A DNA stretch of 64,000 nt from Chersky-840 sp036511675 (GTDB taxonomy: Bacteria > Actinomycetota > Acidimicrobiia > Acidimicrobiales > UBA8190): contig DATCBU010000083.1 in the NCBI GenBank assembly GCA_036511675.1, forward strand, positions 1 through 64,000. The letters run 5' to 3'. Both the position numbers and the translations under genes were made by a program. The notes below the pieces were generated by a model, which saw only the letters and a list, made by a program, of their open reading frames with translations, was not told the origin of the DNA and searched no databases. Below are positions 10,764-18,764 of this stretch, one piece after another. Numbering within the stretch: the first letter of the stretch is position 1; every line of letters begins with the position of its first letter.

Positions 10764-11138
10764 CTACCGGCGTCGGTGGATCCGCACCCCCGTGGAGGCC
10801 ACCGGGGGCGCCAGGGGGGGGCGGAGCTTGCGGACCACCACGGTCACGGCCTCGACGTGGGCGTCGGCGAGGACCAGCTCGGCGATGGCGCCGGCCAGGG
10901 ACTCGAGCAGGCGCTGCGACGGGCCCGTGATGACCGTCACGGCGGCATCGACGGCGGCGGCGTAGTCGGCGGTGGCGGCAAGGTCGTCACTGGTGGCGCC
11001 CGCAGTGGTGTCGAGGTACAGGTCGAGGTCGACTTCGAAGGGCTGGGTGTGGCGCTGCTCCTCGTCGAGCACACCGTGGACCCCGTCCACGCGCAGGCCC
11101 CGCACCTCGATCCGGTCCGGTCCGGGGCGGTGCTCCAT
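10764..11138 (-). CDS. folB: Dihydroneopterin aldolase
   Basis: Cleaves dihydroneopterin to 6-hydroxymethyl-dihydropterin and glycolaldehyde. The 124-residue length and the segments IEVRGLRVDGVHGVL, ATADYAAAVDAAV and RLLESLAGAIAELVL match the tunnelling-fold family; the catalytic Lys near the end is in VVVRKLRPP. ATG 11138 lies 17 bases after the stop of the phosphatase-like gene, with only a weak ribosome-binding site. It precedes folK in the order used by many actinobacteria. Confidence 0.94.
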   Translation of the reverse strand: MEHRPGPDRIEVRGLRVDGVHGVLDEEQRHTQPFEVDLDLYLDTTAGATSDDLAATADYAAAVDAAVTVITGPSQRLLESLAGAIAELVLADAHVEAVTVVVRKLRPPLAPPVASTGVRIHRRR

Positions 11139-11155
11139 GGCGCCCGACCGGTCGC

Positions 11156-11668
11156 TCAGGTGGCGCCGGGGACGCCGAGCTCCGACGCCCGGGCGACCAT
11201 GTCCAGGCCGGGGGGCCCCATGGGGTGCCCGATGAGCCGCTCGACCACGGCGATGGACTGGGGGCCGCCGGGCAGGCGGGCGCTCCACAGCAGGTAGCCC
11301 GCCACGATGCCCATGAGCCGGTCTCCGAGCTCCTCTTGGTGCACGAGGAGACGCTCGCCGGCCCGCAGCCAGGTGTCGAGGTTCCGGTACAGGTCCACCA
11401 GGGTCTCGCGCACGTCGCCGGTGGAGGGGAGGGGGAAGTGCGACCACACCATCTCCCCCTCGTCGTAGGCGGCCAGGTTGTGCGGCGACGGCAACAGCGA
11501 CACCACCCGGTTGAAGCCCTGCACCCGGAGCCAGATGATCTCCTCCTGGCGCCGCACCCGGCGGTGGTGAGGGGCGAACCCGCCGGGGCGCTCGCTCACC
11601 GCCAGTTGATCCTTCACGATCCACGTGAAGTTGCGCGGGGGGATCCCCGCCGCCCACTTCCCTTTCAC
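11156..11668 (-). CDS. Dual-specificity-phosphatase-like protein with a dead active site
   Basis: The 170-residue product resembles the DSP fold: strand IIWLRVQGFNRVVSLLP, then SHFPLP, helix ETLVDLYRNLDTWLRAG, and the P-loop position LLVHQEELGDRLMGIVAGYLL. In active enzymes this reads HC-x5-R; here His110, a Gln in place of Cys (residue 111), and Arg117 keep the spacing exactly. Without the nucleophile it should not catalyse phosphoester hydrolysis and could be a binding or regulatory protein. GTG 11668 overlaps the folP stop (GTGA), and folB follows 17 bases on, so it is firmly inside the folate operon. The fold assignment is by motif inspection only; a structural search could overturn it. 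Confidence 0.75.
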   Translation of the reverse strand: MKGKWAAGIPPRNFTWIVKDQLAVSERPGGFAPHHRRVRRQEEIIWLRVQGFNRVVSLLPSPHNLAAYDEGEMVWSHFPLPSTGDVRETLVDLYRNLDTWLRAGERLLVHQEELGDRLMGIVAGYLLWSARLPGGPQSIAVVERLIGHPMGPPGLDMVARASELGVPGAT

Positions 11669-12501
11669 CGGTCGCCCCCTGCTGTCGTCATCATGCGTGA
11701 TCCCTCACCGAACTGGTCCTCGATCCGTGTGGCTCCCACCAAGGTGGCGGCCTGGACCGCACCGGCCACGTCGTGGACCCGGATCATCGACGCGCCCGCC
11801 AGCATGGCCCAGGTGGCGGTGGCGATCGACCCCGCCAAGCGGTCCTGCGCACCGGCGGGCTCGCCGTCGGGCCCCGACGCCAGTCGCCCCAGGAAGCTCT
11901 TGCGGCTCGTTCCTACCAGGACGGGCAGTCCCTCGCCCACGAGCGCGGGGAGATGGTGCAACAGGGCCAGGTTGTGCGCCGCGGTCTTGCCGAATCCGAT
12001 GCCGGGGTCCACCCACACCTCGTCCACGCCGCCTTCGATGGCCTCCCGGGCGCGGCGGCGCAAGAAGCCGTGGACCTCGGTGACGACGTCGTCGTAGCGC
12101 GGGTCGTGCTGCATGGTGCGCGGGGCGCCTTGCATGTGCATGGCCACCCATCCCACCTGCGCGTCGGCCGCCACGCGCCACAGCGAGGCCGAGATGTCGT
12201 TGAGCAGGGTGGCACCGGCGTCGATGGCCGCCTCGGCCACGGCGCGCTTGACGGTGTCGACCGACACCCGCACATGCCCGGAGAGGCCTTGCACGACCGG
12301 CACCACCCGACGCAGCTCCTCGCGCTCGGACACGGGTTCGGCACCGGGTCGGCTCGACTCCCCGCCCACGTCCACCACGTCGGCACCGCATCGAGCCATC
12401 TCCAGGCCGTGCGCCAGCGCCCGCTCGGCGTCGAGGTAGCGACCGCCGTCGGAGAACGAGTCCGGTGTCACGTTGAGCACACCCATGACGCGGGGCTGCA
12501 T
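11665..12501 (-). CDS. folP: Dihydropteroate synthase
   Basis: Joins 6-hydroxymethyl-dihydropterin diphosphate with p-aminobenzoate; target of sulfonamides. The 278-residue TIM barrel has GVLNVTPDSFSDGG, DVGGESSRPGA, the DPGIGFGKT loop and VGTSRKSFLG, all diagnostic. ATG 12501 is one base after the folE stop, and the gene's own stop overlaps the start of the phosphatase-like gene. Confidence 0.97.
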   Translation of the reverse strand: MQPRVMGVLNVTPDSFSDGGRYLDAERALAHGLEMARCGADVVDVGGESSRPGAEPVSEREELRRVVPVVQGLSGHVRVSVDTVKRAVAEAAIDAGATLLNDISASLWRVAADAQVGWVAMHMQGAPRTMQHDPRYDDVVTEVHGFLRRRAREAIEGGVDEVWVDPGIGFGKTAAHNLALLHHLPALVGEGLPVLVGTSRKSFLGRLASGPDGEPAGAQDRLAGSIATATWAMLAGASMIRVHDVAGAVQAATLVGATRIEDQFGEGSRMMTTAGGDR

Positions 12502-12502
12502 C

Positions 12503-13072
12503 TCAGCGGCCGTGGACGTACTGCATGGCCTCGGCCCGGGTGCGGGGGTCGTCCCGGAACAGCCCCCGGACGGCCGAGGTGATGGTGAGCGTGCCCGGCT
12601 TCTTCACGCCCCGCATGGACATGCACAGGTGTTCGGCCTCGACCACCACCAGCACACCCCGGGGGGCGAGGATCTTTTCCATGGTGTCGGCGATCTGCGT
12701 GGTCATGCGCTCTTGGACCTGCAGGCGCCGGGCGTAGGCCTCGACCAGTCGGGCCAGCTTCGACAGGCCGGTGACCCGGCCGTCCTCGCCGGGGATGTAC
12801 CCCACGTGCACCTTCCCCATGAACGGCACCATGTGGTGCTCGCACAGCGAGGCGAAGGGGATGTCGCGCACCATGACCATCTCGTCGTGCTCGGCGGCGA
12901 AGGTGACGGTGAGGTAGCGCTCAGGGTCGTCCTCGAGCCCGGCGAACAATTCCTCGTACATGGCCGCCACGCGGCGCGGCGTGGCCAGGAGGCCGTCGCG
13001 TCGGGGGTCCTCGCCGATGGCCTCGAGGAGCTCGGCGACGAGGCGCTCCACGCGGTCGCGGTCGACGGTCAC
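12503..13072 (-). CDS. folE: GTP cyclohydrolase I
   Basis: First enzyme of folate synthesis, turning GTP into dihydroneopterin triphosphate. The 189-residue protein has the zinc and active-site segment SLCEHHMVPF, then HVGYIPGEDGRVTGLSKLAR, QERMTTQIADT and CLCMSMRG-like EHLCMSMRGVKKPG. It begins at GTG 13072, 12 bases after the hpt stop. In mycobacteria ftsH sits between hpt and folE; here it is absent from this position. Confidence 0.96.
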   Translation of the reverse strand: MTVDRDRVERLVAELLEAIGEDPRRDGLLATPRRVAAMYEELFAGLEDDPERYLTVTFAAEHDEMVMVRDIPFASLCEHHMVPFMGKVHVGYIPGEDGRVTGLSKLARLVEAYARRLQVQERMTTQIADTMEKILAPRGVLVVVEAEHLCMSMRGVKKPGTLTITSAVRGLFRDDPRTRAEAMQYVHGR

Positions 13073-13084
13073 GGGGCCCTGCGC

Positions 13085-13645
13085 TCAGTCGACAGGGACG
13101 GGGCCCTGGTAGACGCGGATGTCGGGCACGTTGCGGTAGCGCTCGGCCACATCGAGGCCGTAGCCCACCACGAAGTCGGGGGGGATGTGGAAGCCGACGT
13201 ACTTGAGGTCCAACTTGGCGCGTTGGCGCCCTTCTTTGACGAGCAGGGCGCACACCTCGAGGCTGGCCGGGCGCCGGGCCAGGAGGCTGCGTCGCAGGTA
13301 CGACAAGGTGAGGCCGCTGTCGACGATGTCCTCCACCACCAGCACGTGGCGGTCGGTGAGGTCGGAGTCGAGGTCCTTGACGATGCGCACCACGCCGCTG
13401 GTGGTCGTGGCCGACCCGTACGAAGACACCGCCATGACGTCGACCTCGACCGGCAGCGCGATGGCGCGGGCCAGGTCGCTCATGAAGACGAAGGCACCCT
13501 TCAAGACCCCGACCAGCAGCGGGGGGCGGTCCTCGTAGTCAGCGGTGAGCTCGTCGCCGAGCTCCACCACCCGCTTTTGCAGGACGTCCTCGGCGACCAC
13601 GACCTGTCCGAGGTCCGGGTCGTCGCGCCACCGGTCGCTCGTCAC
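13085..13645 (-). CDS. hpt: Hypoxanthine(-guanine) phosphoribosyltransferase
   Basis: Purine salvage enzyme that makes IMP or GMP from the base and PRPP. The 186-residue protein contains LLVGVLKGAFVFMSDLAR, SSYGSAT and the PRPP-binding VVEDIVDSGLTL, then PDFVVGYGLDVAERYRN near the C-terminus. I use GTG 13645, where homology begins (VTSDRWRDDPDLGQVVV); the open frame continues upstream but runs through tilS in another frame. It follows tilS by 34 bases, the classic tilS-hpt pairing. Confidence 0.94.
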   Translation of the reverse strand: MTSDRWRDDPDLGQVVVAEDVLQKRVVELGDELTADYEDRPPLLVGVLKGAFVFMSDLARAIALPVEVDVMAVSSYGSATTTSGVVRIVKDLDSDLTDRHVLVVEDIVDSGLTLSYLRRSLLARRPASLEVCALLVKEGRQRAKLDLKYVGFHIPPDFVVGYGLDVAERYRNVPDIRVYQGPVPVD

Positions 13646-13679
13646 CGTTGCGCCGGTGTGCCCATGGCGCGTCCTTCGG

Positions 13680-14594
13680 TCATCGGGCGCCGACACTACC
13701 GGACGCCTCTGGGGAGATCGGCGCCGACGACAGCGACCCGCGCGACCGTCGCACCCTGGTGCCCGGGGCCACGTCGGTGGCACCCAGTTGTCCCCGGGCC
13801 ACGGCCAGGACGCGTTCCACTGCGGCCAGGTCGGGGGGATGGGGGGCGCCGTCGCGCAGCCACCGGCGCGTGGCCCGGCGGGCGAGAGGATCGGGGGCCA
13901 CCGCCAGGGCCCGGGCGTCGGCGGGGTCGATCCCCGACGCCAGCTCCTCGAGCAGGTCGGCTTCATCGGCCAGGAGCCGGGCCTGGCGGGCCAGGACGGG
14001 CACGAGGTCGCGCCCGGCGATGGCGTTCGCCAAGGGGAGCAGCTCGTGACGGACGCGGTTGCGCACGAAGCGCCGATCGGTGTTGGAGGGGTCCTGGACG
14101 GGGTCGAGGCCCAACGACGCGCACAGGGCGTGGGTCTCGGACCGGCGCAGCCCCAGCAGGGGATGCTCGGGGCCGGGTCGCATGGCGGCCAACCCGTCGA
14201 GCCCCGATCCCCGGAGGAGGTTGACGAAGACCGTCTCGGCCTGGTCGTCCATGGTGTGCCCGGTGGCCGATCCCGGGGGCAGGGCGGCGCGGCGGGCGGC
14301 GCGGGCCCGGGCCTCGAGATTGGGTCCGGCCGCCACCGCCACCGCCACCCCACTGAACCGCGCCCCCAGGCGGGCGGCGGCGCAGGCCACCACCTCGCCC
14401 TCCGCCGCCGAGCCGGGACGCAGGCCGTGATCGACGTGGACGGCGGTGACCCGGCATCCCGCCGCCATGCCCAGGGCCAGCAGCGCCAGGGAGTCCGGTC
14501 CTCCCGACACGGCGCAGGTGATGGGGGTGGACCGGGGAGGGAACGTGCAGCGTCCGAGCAGCGAACCGGCGAGGGCGCCCTCGGGCGGGGCCAT
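13680..14594 (-). CDS. tilS: tRNA(Ile)-lysidine synthetase
   Basis: Modifies C34 of the CAU-anticodon tRNA-Ile to lysidine so it reads AUA. The PP-loop CAVSGGPDSLALL is near residue 30 and is followed by AVHVDHGLRPGSAAEGE, then ATGHTMDDQAETVFVNLLRGSGLDGLAAM-type family segments and the RFVRNRVRHELLPLAN helix. At 304 residues it lacks the C-terminal domains of the long E. coli enzyme, as is normal in actinobacteria. ATG 14594 shares its A with the TGA of the metalloprotease-like gene (TGATG), so the two are coupled. Confidence 0.93.
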   Translation of the reverse strand: MAPPEGALAGSLLGRCTFPPRSTPITCAVSGGPDSLALLALGMAAGCRVTAVHVDHGLRPGSAAEGEVVACAAARLGARFSGVAVAVAAGPNLEARARAARRAALPPGSATGHTMDDQAETVFVNLLRGSGLDGLAAMRPGPEHPLLGLRRSETHALCASLGLDPVQDPSNTDRRFVRNRVRHELLPLANAIAGRDLVPVLARQARLLADEADLLEELASGIDPADARALAVAPDPLARRATRRWLRDGAPHPPDLAAVERVLAVARGQLGATDVAPGTRVRRSRGSLSSAPISPEASGSVGAR

Positions 14595-15685
14595 CAGCCC
14601 GTGGCGAGACGGGCCGGTCCGATGCGGGTCACCCAGGTCTCGGGATGGCGGATCTCGTCCATGGTGGGGAGCATCTCCGGCCCCTCCCACACCCGGTTGA
14701 GCAGCGCCGGGCCACCCGTCGCCTCCACGGCGCGGATGAACCGCTCCCCCGCCTCGTACTGGCGCATCTTGGCCTCGAGGCCCACCAATTGCTGCAGCAG
14801 CCGGGACGGCAGGCTGGCGCGCCGGCGGCGTTCGCGCAGCACGCGCGAGAACATCTCGGCATCGGGGATGGCGTCGGCGCCGGCCCGGTCCATGGTGATG
14901 TCGCCGTGTCCTTCGAGCAGGCTCATCATGGCCTGGATGCGGCCGATCACCTCGAGCTGCTCGGGCGGCGCCACCAACCCGAGCATGCCGGCCTCTTCGA
15001 GGGGGTTGTGCCCGGCGCGCACCGCCGCCGCCGCCCGGCGCAGGGCCTCGGCGAAGCGCTTGGGGTCCGGCGCCATGCCCGACATGGCCTGGTCGACGAG
15101 GGAGAGGAAATGGGGCCGCAGCCACGGGACGCCGGTGAACTGGCACCGGTGGGTGACCTCGTGGAGGGCGATCCACAGGCGGAATTGCTTTGGGGGGAAG
15201 CCGTGGCGCTTCTCCAGGGCCACGATGTTGGGGCCCACGTAGGACACGACCCCGCCGGTGTCCTCACCTTCGGCCAGCAAGAGGTCGTATTGGCCGAGGA
15301 CCCGGGTGGCCATCCACCCCAGGACCAGGCCCATCTGGGCCCCGGTGGCACGGCGGGCGGCGCCGGCCAGGGGGCCCTGCAGGGACCCGGTGTCGAGCTT
15401 CTCGAGGACGGGCTCGAGCAGGCGGCGGAACGACGTCACGTTGGCCCGGATCCAGCCGGCGCGGTCGAGGACCAGGGCCCCGGCACTCCCGGTGGCGGGG
15501 TGGAGACCGGTGGCCTCGATCACCAGGGTCTCGGCGCGCGTCGTCGCCTCGGAGAAATCGGCCTCGAGCTCGGCCATGGTGGCGGGGTCGAGGGTTCCGG
15601 CCCCGGGCGGCCCCCACAGGGAGCCTCGCGTGCCCACCCAGGTGGCGACGCGTTGGGCCACGTCCCACGATACGGGGCTGGTCAC
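14594..15685 (-). CDS. Zinc-dependent metalloprotease-like protein (DUF2342 / F420-biosynthesis-associated family)
   Basis: A 363-residue protein of the family that in mycobacteria also sits beside tilS. The centre carries LWIALHEVTHRCQF, an HExxH zinc motif, with the downstream acidic segment around MMSLLEGHGDITMD likely supplying the third ligand (EGHGD). No signal peptide is visible, so it is probably cytoplasmic; the substrate is unknown. GTG 15685 is the first gene of the cofactor cluster and has TACACT 7 bases upstream, so the cluster mRNA may be leaderless. GGGAG also lies close upstream and could serve as a ribosome-binding site. Confidence 0.85.
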   Translation of the reverse strand: MTSPVSWDVAQRVATWVGTRGSLWGPPGAGTLDPATMAELEADFSEATTRAETLVIEATGLHPATGSAGALVLDRAGWIRANVTSFRRLLEPVLEKLDTGSLQGPLAGAARRATGAQMGLVLGWMATRVLGQYDLLLAEGEDTGGVVSYVGPNIVALEKRHGFPPKQFRLWIALHEVTHRCQFTGVPWLRPHFLSLVDQAMSGMAPDPKRFAEALRRAAAAVRAGHNPLEEAGMLGLVAPPEQLEVIGRIQAMMSLLEGHGDITMDRAGADAIPDAEMFSRVLRERRRRASLPSRLLQQLVGLEAKMRQYEAGERFIRAVEATGGPALLNRVWEGPEMLPTMDEIRHPETWVTRIGPARLATG

Positions 15686-15692
15686 GACTCCC

Positions 15693-15698
15693 AGTGTA
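15693..15698 (-). promoter_or_regulatory. -10 box at the head of the cofactor cluster
   Basis: TACACT on the minus strand, 7 bases before GTG 15685. It is the only promoter-like site upstream of thirteen closely packed co-directional genes down to coaX. Confidence 0.5.
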
Positions 15699-15725
15699 GG
15701 GAGCCACGGCCCACCTCCGCCTTTC

Positions 15726-15932
15726 TCAGGCGATCTTCTTGCCCCGGAGCCTGGGTGTGCTGGGACTGAGGTGCAGGCAGCAGTACTCGTCGTCGTTGTA
15801 GATCGACAACTTGGTGTCGCAGCCCGGCTCGGTACAGACCCGGCCCGACGCGAAGGTGCGCGACGGCCGGCCGTAGCCGGTGAACGCCGTGGCCCCGACA
15901 GACTTCTCCCCAAACTCGGTGCGGTCTTCCAT
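15726..15932 (-). CDS. Small zinc-ribbon-like protein of unknown function
   Basis: A 68-residue protein. The second half has CTEPGCDTKLSIYNDDEYC, then CLH: a Cys-x4-Cys pair, an LSxYN core and a Cys-x-x-His, the pattern of small actinobacterial zinc ribbons. ATG 15932 has GGGAGG and GAGGGG upstream, a good ribosome-binding site. It lies between the cofactor cluster and the anti-sigma gene. No specific function can be assigned; nucleic-acid binding would fit the fold. Confidence 0.7.
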   Translation of the reverse strand: MEDRTEFGEKSVGATAFTGYGRPSRTFASGRVCTEPGCDTKLSIYNDDEYCCLHLSPSTPRLRGKKIA

Positions 15933-16047
15933 GCCCCTCGAACCTCCCGCCTCTGAATGGTGTGTGGCTACCTATCGACGCCTGGAACCGGCGTCGTGAG
16001 GGGGCGGACGGGTCGTTGTGCAACCGTTGTGAATTGGCCATATCGGG

Positions 16048-16060
16048 CCCCCATCGGGGG
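16048..16060 (-). terminator. Possible terminator hairpin after the anti-sigma gene
   Basis: CCCCC-ATC-GGGGG, a five-pair stem with a three-base loop, 82 bases past the rsrA-like stop on the minus strand. There is no U-tract, as is usual for actinobacterial hairpin terminators. Nothing else is evident between 15933 and 16141. Confidence 0.3.
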
Positions 16061-16141
16061 TTCTCCCGGTGCCGGGGGTATCGACGGGGGCCGGGCGCCG
16101 CAGGCGGAGGGCTGGCGCCCCAATTCAGCTCGAGTGACCGT

Positions 16142-16429
16142 TCAGCCGGAGTGGCCCGACTCCTGTCGCCGCTCCTCTTCGCTGATGGCGTCGTGCACCC
16201 GCTGGCGCAGGGAATCCGGGACATGGTCCTTGCAGCGGTTGGCGATCAGCTTCCGGAGATCCGACTCGAAGTCGAAGGCACCCACACACGGAGCGCAATC
16301 GTCGAGATGATGGCGGATCTCGCTGCGGCGCTCGTCGGTGAGCTCACCGTCGAGATAGTGGTAGAGCCGTTCGATGGTCTCGCTGCAGTCGACCGCAGAC
16401 TCTTCAGGCCCCATCCCGTGTGCTCCCAT
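16142..16429 (-). CDS. rsrA: Zinc anti-sigma factor (RsrA-like, mycothiol system)
   Basis: A 95-residue redox-sensing anti-sigma factor that should hold the adjacent sigma factor inactive until disulfide stress releases zinc. His41-x3-Cys45-x2-Cys48 (HHLDDCAPC) is the ZAS motif, with Cys15 (VDCSETIERLYHYLDGEL) as the further ligand; Cys66 is extra. It starts at ATG 16429, 11 bases after the sigma gene stop. The partner and the motif together make the SigR-RsrA assignment likely. Confidence 0.88.
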   Translation of the reverse strand: MGAHGMGPEESAVDCSETIERLYHYLDGELTDERRSEIRHHLDDCAPCVGAFDFESDLRKLIANRCKDHVPDSLRQRVHDAISEEERRQESGHSG

Positions 16430-16440
16430 CAGCCCCGAGG

Positions 16441-17019
16441 CTAACGCCCCGCCTCGGTGGACCCGACCAGGCCGCGCCCGACCGCAAAGTCCAACAACGC
16501 CTTTTGGAGTGCCTTTCTTCCCCGGTGGATCCTGCTCATCACCGTGCCGATGGGCACCTCGGTGATTTCTGCAATCTCCTTGTACGAAAAACCCTCCACG
16601 TCGGCGAGGAGCACGGCGATCCGGAACGCCTCGGGCAGCGACTCGATGGCGTTCTTGACCTCGTCGTCGGTGAAATGGTCGAACACCTCGTCCTCGGCCG
16701 ATTGTCCCGCACCACTAGCCCGGAGATCCCCGATCCGGTGGTACATGTACAGGTCCTCGACGTCCTCGACGTCCGCCTTCTCGGGACGGCGCTTGGCGGC
16801 GCGGTAGCTGTTGATGAAGGTGTTGGTGAGGATCTTGTAGAGCCAGGCGCGGATGTTGGTGCCGTCCTCGTAGCGGTCGAAGGCGCGGTACGCCTTCAAG
16901 AACGTCTCCTGGACGAGATCCTCGGCGTCGGCCGGATTGCGCGTCATGCGCAGCGCGGCCGTGTACAACGCCTGCATGTGCGGCATGGTCAGCTCTGTGA
17001 AACGACCCCGATCGGCCAT
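16441..17019 (-). CDS. sigR: ECF sigma factor, SigR/SigH-type
   Basis: A 192-residue RNA polymerase sigma factor for the thiol-oxidative stress response. Region 2 contains ALRMTRNPADAEDLVQETFLKAYRAF-type core (shown in parts: NPADAEDLVQETFLKAY) and IRAWLYKILTNTFINSYR; region 4 has LADVEGFSYKEIAEITEVP and GTVMSRIHRGRKAL. I choose ATG 17019 because TATGGT, a -10-like box, lies 7 bases upstream and itself contains the next in-frame ATG (17031), which therefore cannot be the start. It is coupled to the anti-sigma gene. Autoregulation is expected for the family, but no GGAAT/GTT promoter is clear. Confidence 0.9.
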   Translation of the reverse strand: MADRGRFTELTMPHMQALYTAALRMTRNPADAEDLVQETFLKAYRAFDRYEDGTNIRAWLYKILTNTFINSYRAAKRRPEKADVEDVEDLYMYHRIGDLRASGAGQSAEDEVFDHFTDDEVKNAIESLPEAFRIAVLLADVEGFSYKEIAEITEVPIGTVMSRIHRGRKALQKALLDFAVGRGLVGSTEAGR

Positions 17020-17026
17020 GGGCTGC

Positions 17027-17032
17027 ACCATA
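17027..17032 (-). promoter_or_regulatory. -10 box of sigR-like leaderless promoter
   Basis: TATGGT on the minus strand, 7 bases before ATG 17019. Confidence 0.45.
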
Positions 17033-17108
17033 GTCAGTGGGTGTGGCCACGGTGCCGCGGTGGCGCGCTGCCTTGGTGGAGCCGCACCCGGCGACGTTGG
17101 CGTCGAGG

Positions 17109-17582
17109 TCAGTCGACGGGCAGCACCTCGGCATGGGCCCAGCGCCGTTCGGTGCGGACACCGGTGGGATAGAGACGGAAGTGGAACGAGGCCAGGAAGG
17201 CCAGGTCGCCATCGCCGGTCACGAACCAGCACGACAAGCCGGAGTCCATGGCATCGCGCAGCTCGAGCCACGTCTCGCGGCTGATGGCGCCGTCCGCCTC
17301 AGCCAGCACCACGAGGCAGTCGATGCCTTCGCGGATGAACGGCCAGCGCAGGTACCAATCGGCTCGGGACGAGAAGCCACAGGCGTCGGCGTCCATGACC
17401 ACGGCCCGAGGCCACACCTCGGCGACGCGCCGCATGGCCCGCCGGTACGACAGCGTGCCGTAGGTGTTGCGCGCCGCCGCCAGGTAGACCACGGCCGGCT
17501 CGGTCTCGTGCGCCCGAACCCGATCCTGTCCCGGCGCCGCACTCGCGCCGTCCTGCACGCCAAACGGAACCGTGACGCTCAT
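17109..17582 (-). CDS. Conserved-looking protein of unknown function
   Basis: A 157-residue soluble protein. The core VVYLAAARNTYGTLSYRRAM, VWPRAVVMDADACGF, IDCLVVLAEADGAISRETW and CWFVTGDGDLAFL reads as alternating strands and helices with a nucleotide-hydrolase or deoxyribosyltransferase-like feel, but no catalytic motif is certain. ATG 17582 has a G-rich ribosome-binding site (GGGGGG) 6 bases upstream. It lies between the sigma factor gene and the phosphoesterase operon and is separated from both. Confidence 0.65.
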   Translation of the reverse strand: MSVTVPFGVQDGASAAPGQDRVRAHETEPAVVYLAAARNTYGTLSYRRAMRRVAEVWPRAVVMDADACGFSSRADWYLRWPFIREGIDCLVVLAEADGAISRETWLELRDAMDSGLSCWFVTGDGDLAFLASFHFRLYPTGVRTERRWAHAEVLPVD

Positions 17583-17720
17583 CGCGGACCCCCCATCGGC
17601 TCACCCGCCCGCGCGCCGCCGAGCGCAATGACATCCCGGCGGCGTGCCCCCTTGGGGAATCATGGTGGCGCTCGATCCTCACCGGGCGGCCAAGCCACGC
17701 TCAACTCCCGCACAACGCAG

Positions 17721-17791
17721 GACGGTGGGCCGTCTGTAAGAACCGGGGAGATCCCTGACAGGTCGTTCCGGGGACAGACGGTGGGCCGTCT
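17721..17791. repeat. Two identical hairpin repeats 56 bases apart
   Basis: GACGGTGGGCCGTCT occurs at 17721-17735 and again at 17777-17791. Each copy is a perfect GACGG-TGGG-CCGTC hairpin, and the second copy is flanked to a six-pair stem (AGACGG/CCGTCT). The second overlaps the stop codon of the phosphoesterase gene. They may form a tandem terminator or a protein-binding pair. The rest of 17583-17789 shows no gene. Confidence 0.6.
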
Positions 17792-18764
17792 ACGGGTGGG
17801 CGGCGGTGCTCAGCAGGGTGTCGATGCTCCCGTTGGCGGCGTTGGCGGCGGCGCCGAGGTGGGCAAGTCCATAGGCATCCTCGATCGAGCGCAGGATGCC
17901 GGCGGTGTCGACGGGGATCGGGTCCTGTCGGGGATGGGCCTGCAGCGCCTTGGAGACCACGATGGTGGGGATGTGGCCCCCGTCACCGCCGCTGATCCCG
18001 GCATTGTCGGCGTCGGACTCGTCCCACTCCACGATGATCTGGCCCCCGGAGCGGTACCACGGGGTGGACTGCACCGAGGGGATCAGCCTGGACAGGAAGG
18101 CGTCGCCCTGCTCGACGGTCCCGTTGTGCTCGTCGTCGATCACGTTCGGCGTGTACCACACGAAGTCCGGGGCATGGGCGCCGTCGAGGTCTGAGAGCAG
18201 CAACGAGGCGTCGACGACCGAGATCTTGGCGCTGGGGAAGTACTCCCAGGGCACGTGGCGCACGGCATAGTTCCCGGCGCTCGTGGTGGGGTCCGGGGGA
18301 AGGTTCTCGGCGTAGGCCTTGGCCGAGTACCCCGCCGCCGCGAGCTGGTCGGCCAACGTGGCCGTGGCGGGAAACCGGTGCGATGACGGTGGGTTGTCGT
18401 CGGTGACGCCCTGGTTGCTCCCGCTCACGATGTCGAGGTAATTGGGGAGGCTGGGATGGCCGAAGGCGTAGCTCTGTGTCGCCAGTCCGTTGCGTGTGGC
18501 CAGGCTGTTGGTGAAGGGCTGGTCGCTCTGGCCGATGACCTGGGTGAGCCCCTTGTTCTCCATCATGACGACCATCACGTGCGGCGGGGACGGGCGGGTC
18601 GTCGCCGTGGTGGGAAGCGTTGTGGTGGAAAGCGTCGTGGTGGTGGACGGCGGGTGCACCGTCGTGGTGGGGGTGGAGGTCGAGGTGGCGCTTCTGACCG
18701 AGCTGCACGCCGTGGCACCGAGGGTCAGCAGCACCAGGGCTGTGCCCACGCGCCGAGATGTCAT
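17790..18764 (-). CDS. Phosphoesterase-family lipoprotein
   Basis: A 324-residue exported protein of the phosphoesterase (phospholipase C/acid phosphatase-like, alkaline-phosphatase superfamily) type. The signal peptide ends in a lipobox, LGATAC, with the lipidated Cys at residue 20. A Thr/Ser/Pro-rich stalk of about 40 residues follows. The core begins VMVVMMENKG, the metal-binding Glu-Asn of the family, with GHPSLPNYLDIVSG (SLPNY nucleophile region), FVWYTPN and IIVEWDESD, then GGHIPTIVVS (the metal-binding His). It likely acts outside the membrane. ATG 18764 overlaps the stop of the DUF6069-like gene (ATGA), and this is the last gene of the run. Confidence 0.85.
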   Translation of the reverse strand: MTSRRVGTALVLLTLGATACSSVRSATSTSTPTTTVHPPSTTTTLSTTTLPTTATTRPSPPHVMVVMMENKGLTQVIGQSDQPFTNSLATRNGLATQSYAFGHPSLPNYLDIVSGSNQGVTDDNPPSSHRFPATATLADQLAAAGYSAKAYAENLPPDPTTSAGNYAVRHVPWEYFPSAKISVVDASLLLSDLDGAHAPDFVWYTPNVIDDEHNGTVEQGDAFLSRLIPSVQSTPWYRSGGQIIVEWDESDADNAGISGGDGGHIPTIVVSKALQAHPRQDPIPVDTAGILRSIEDAYGLAHLGAAANAANGSIDTLLSTAAHP

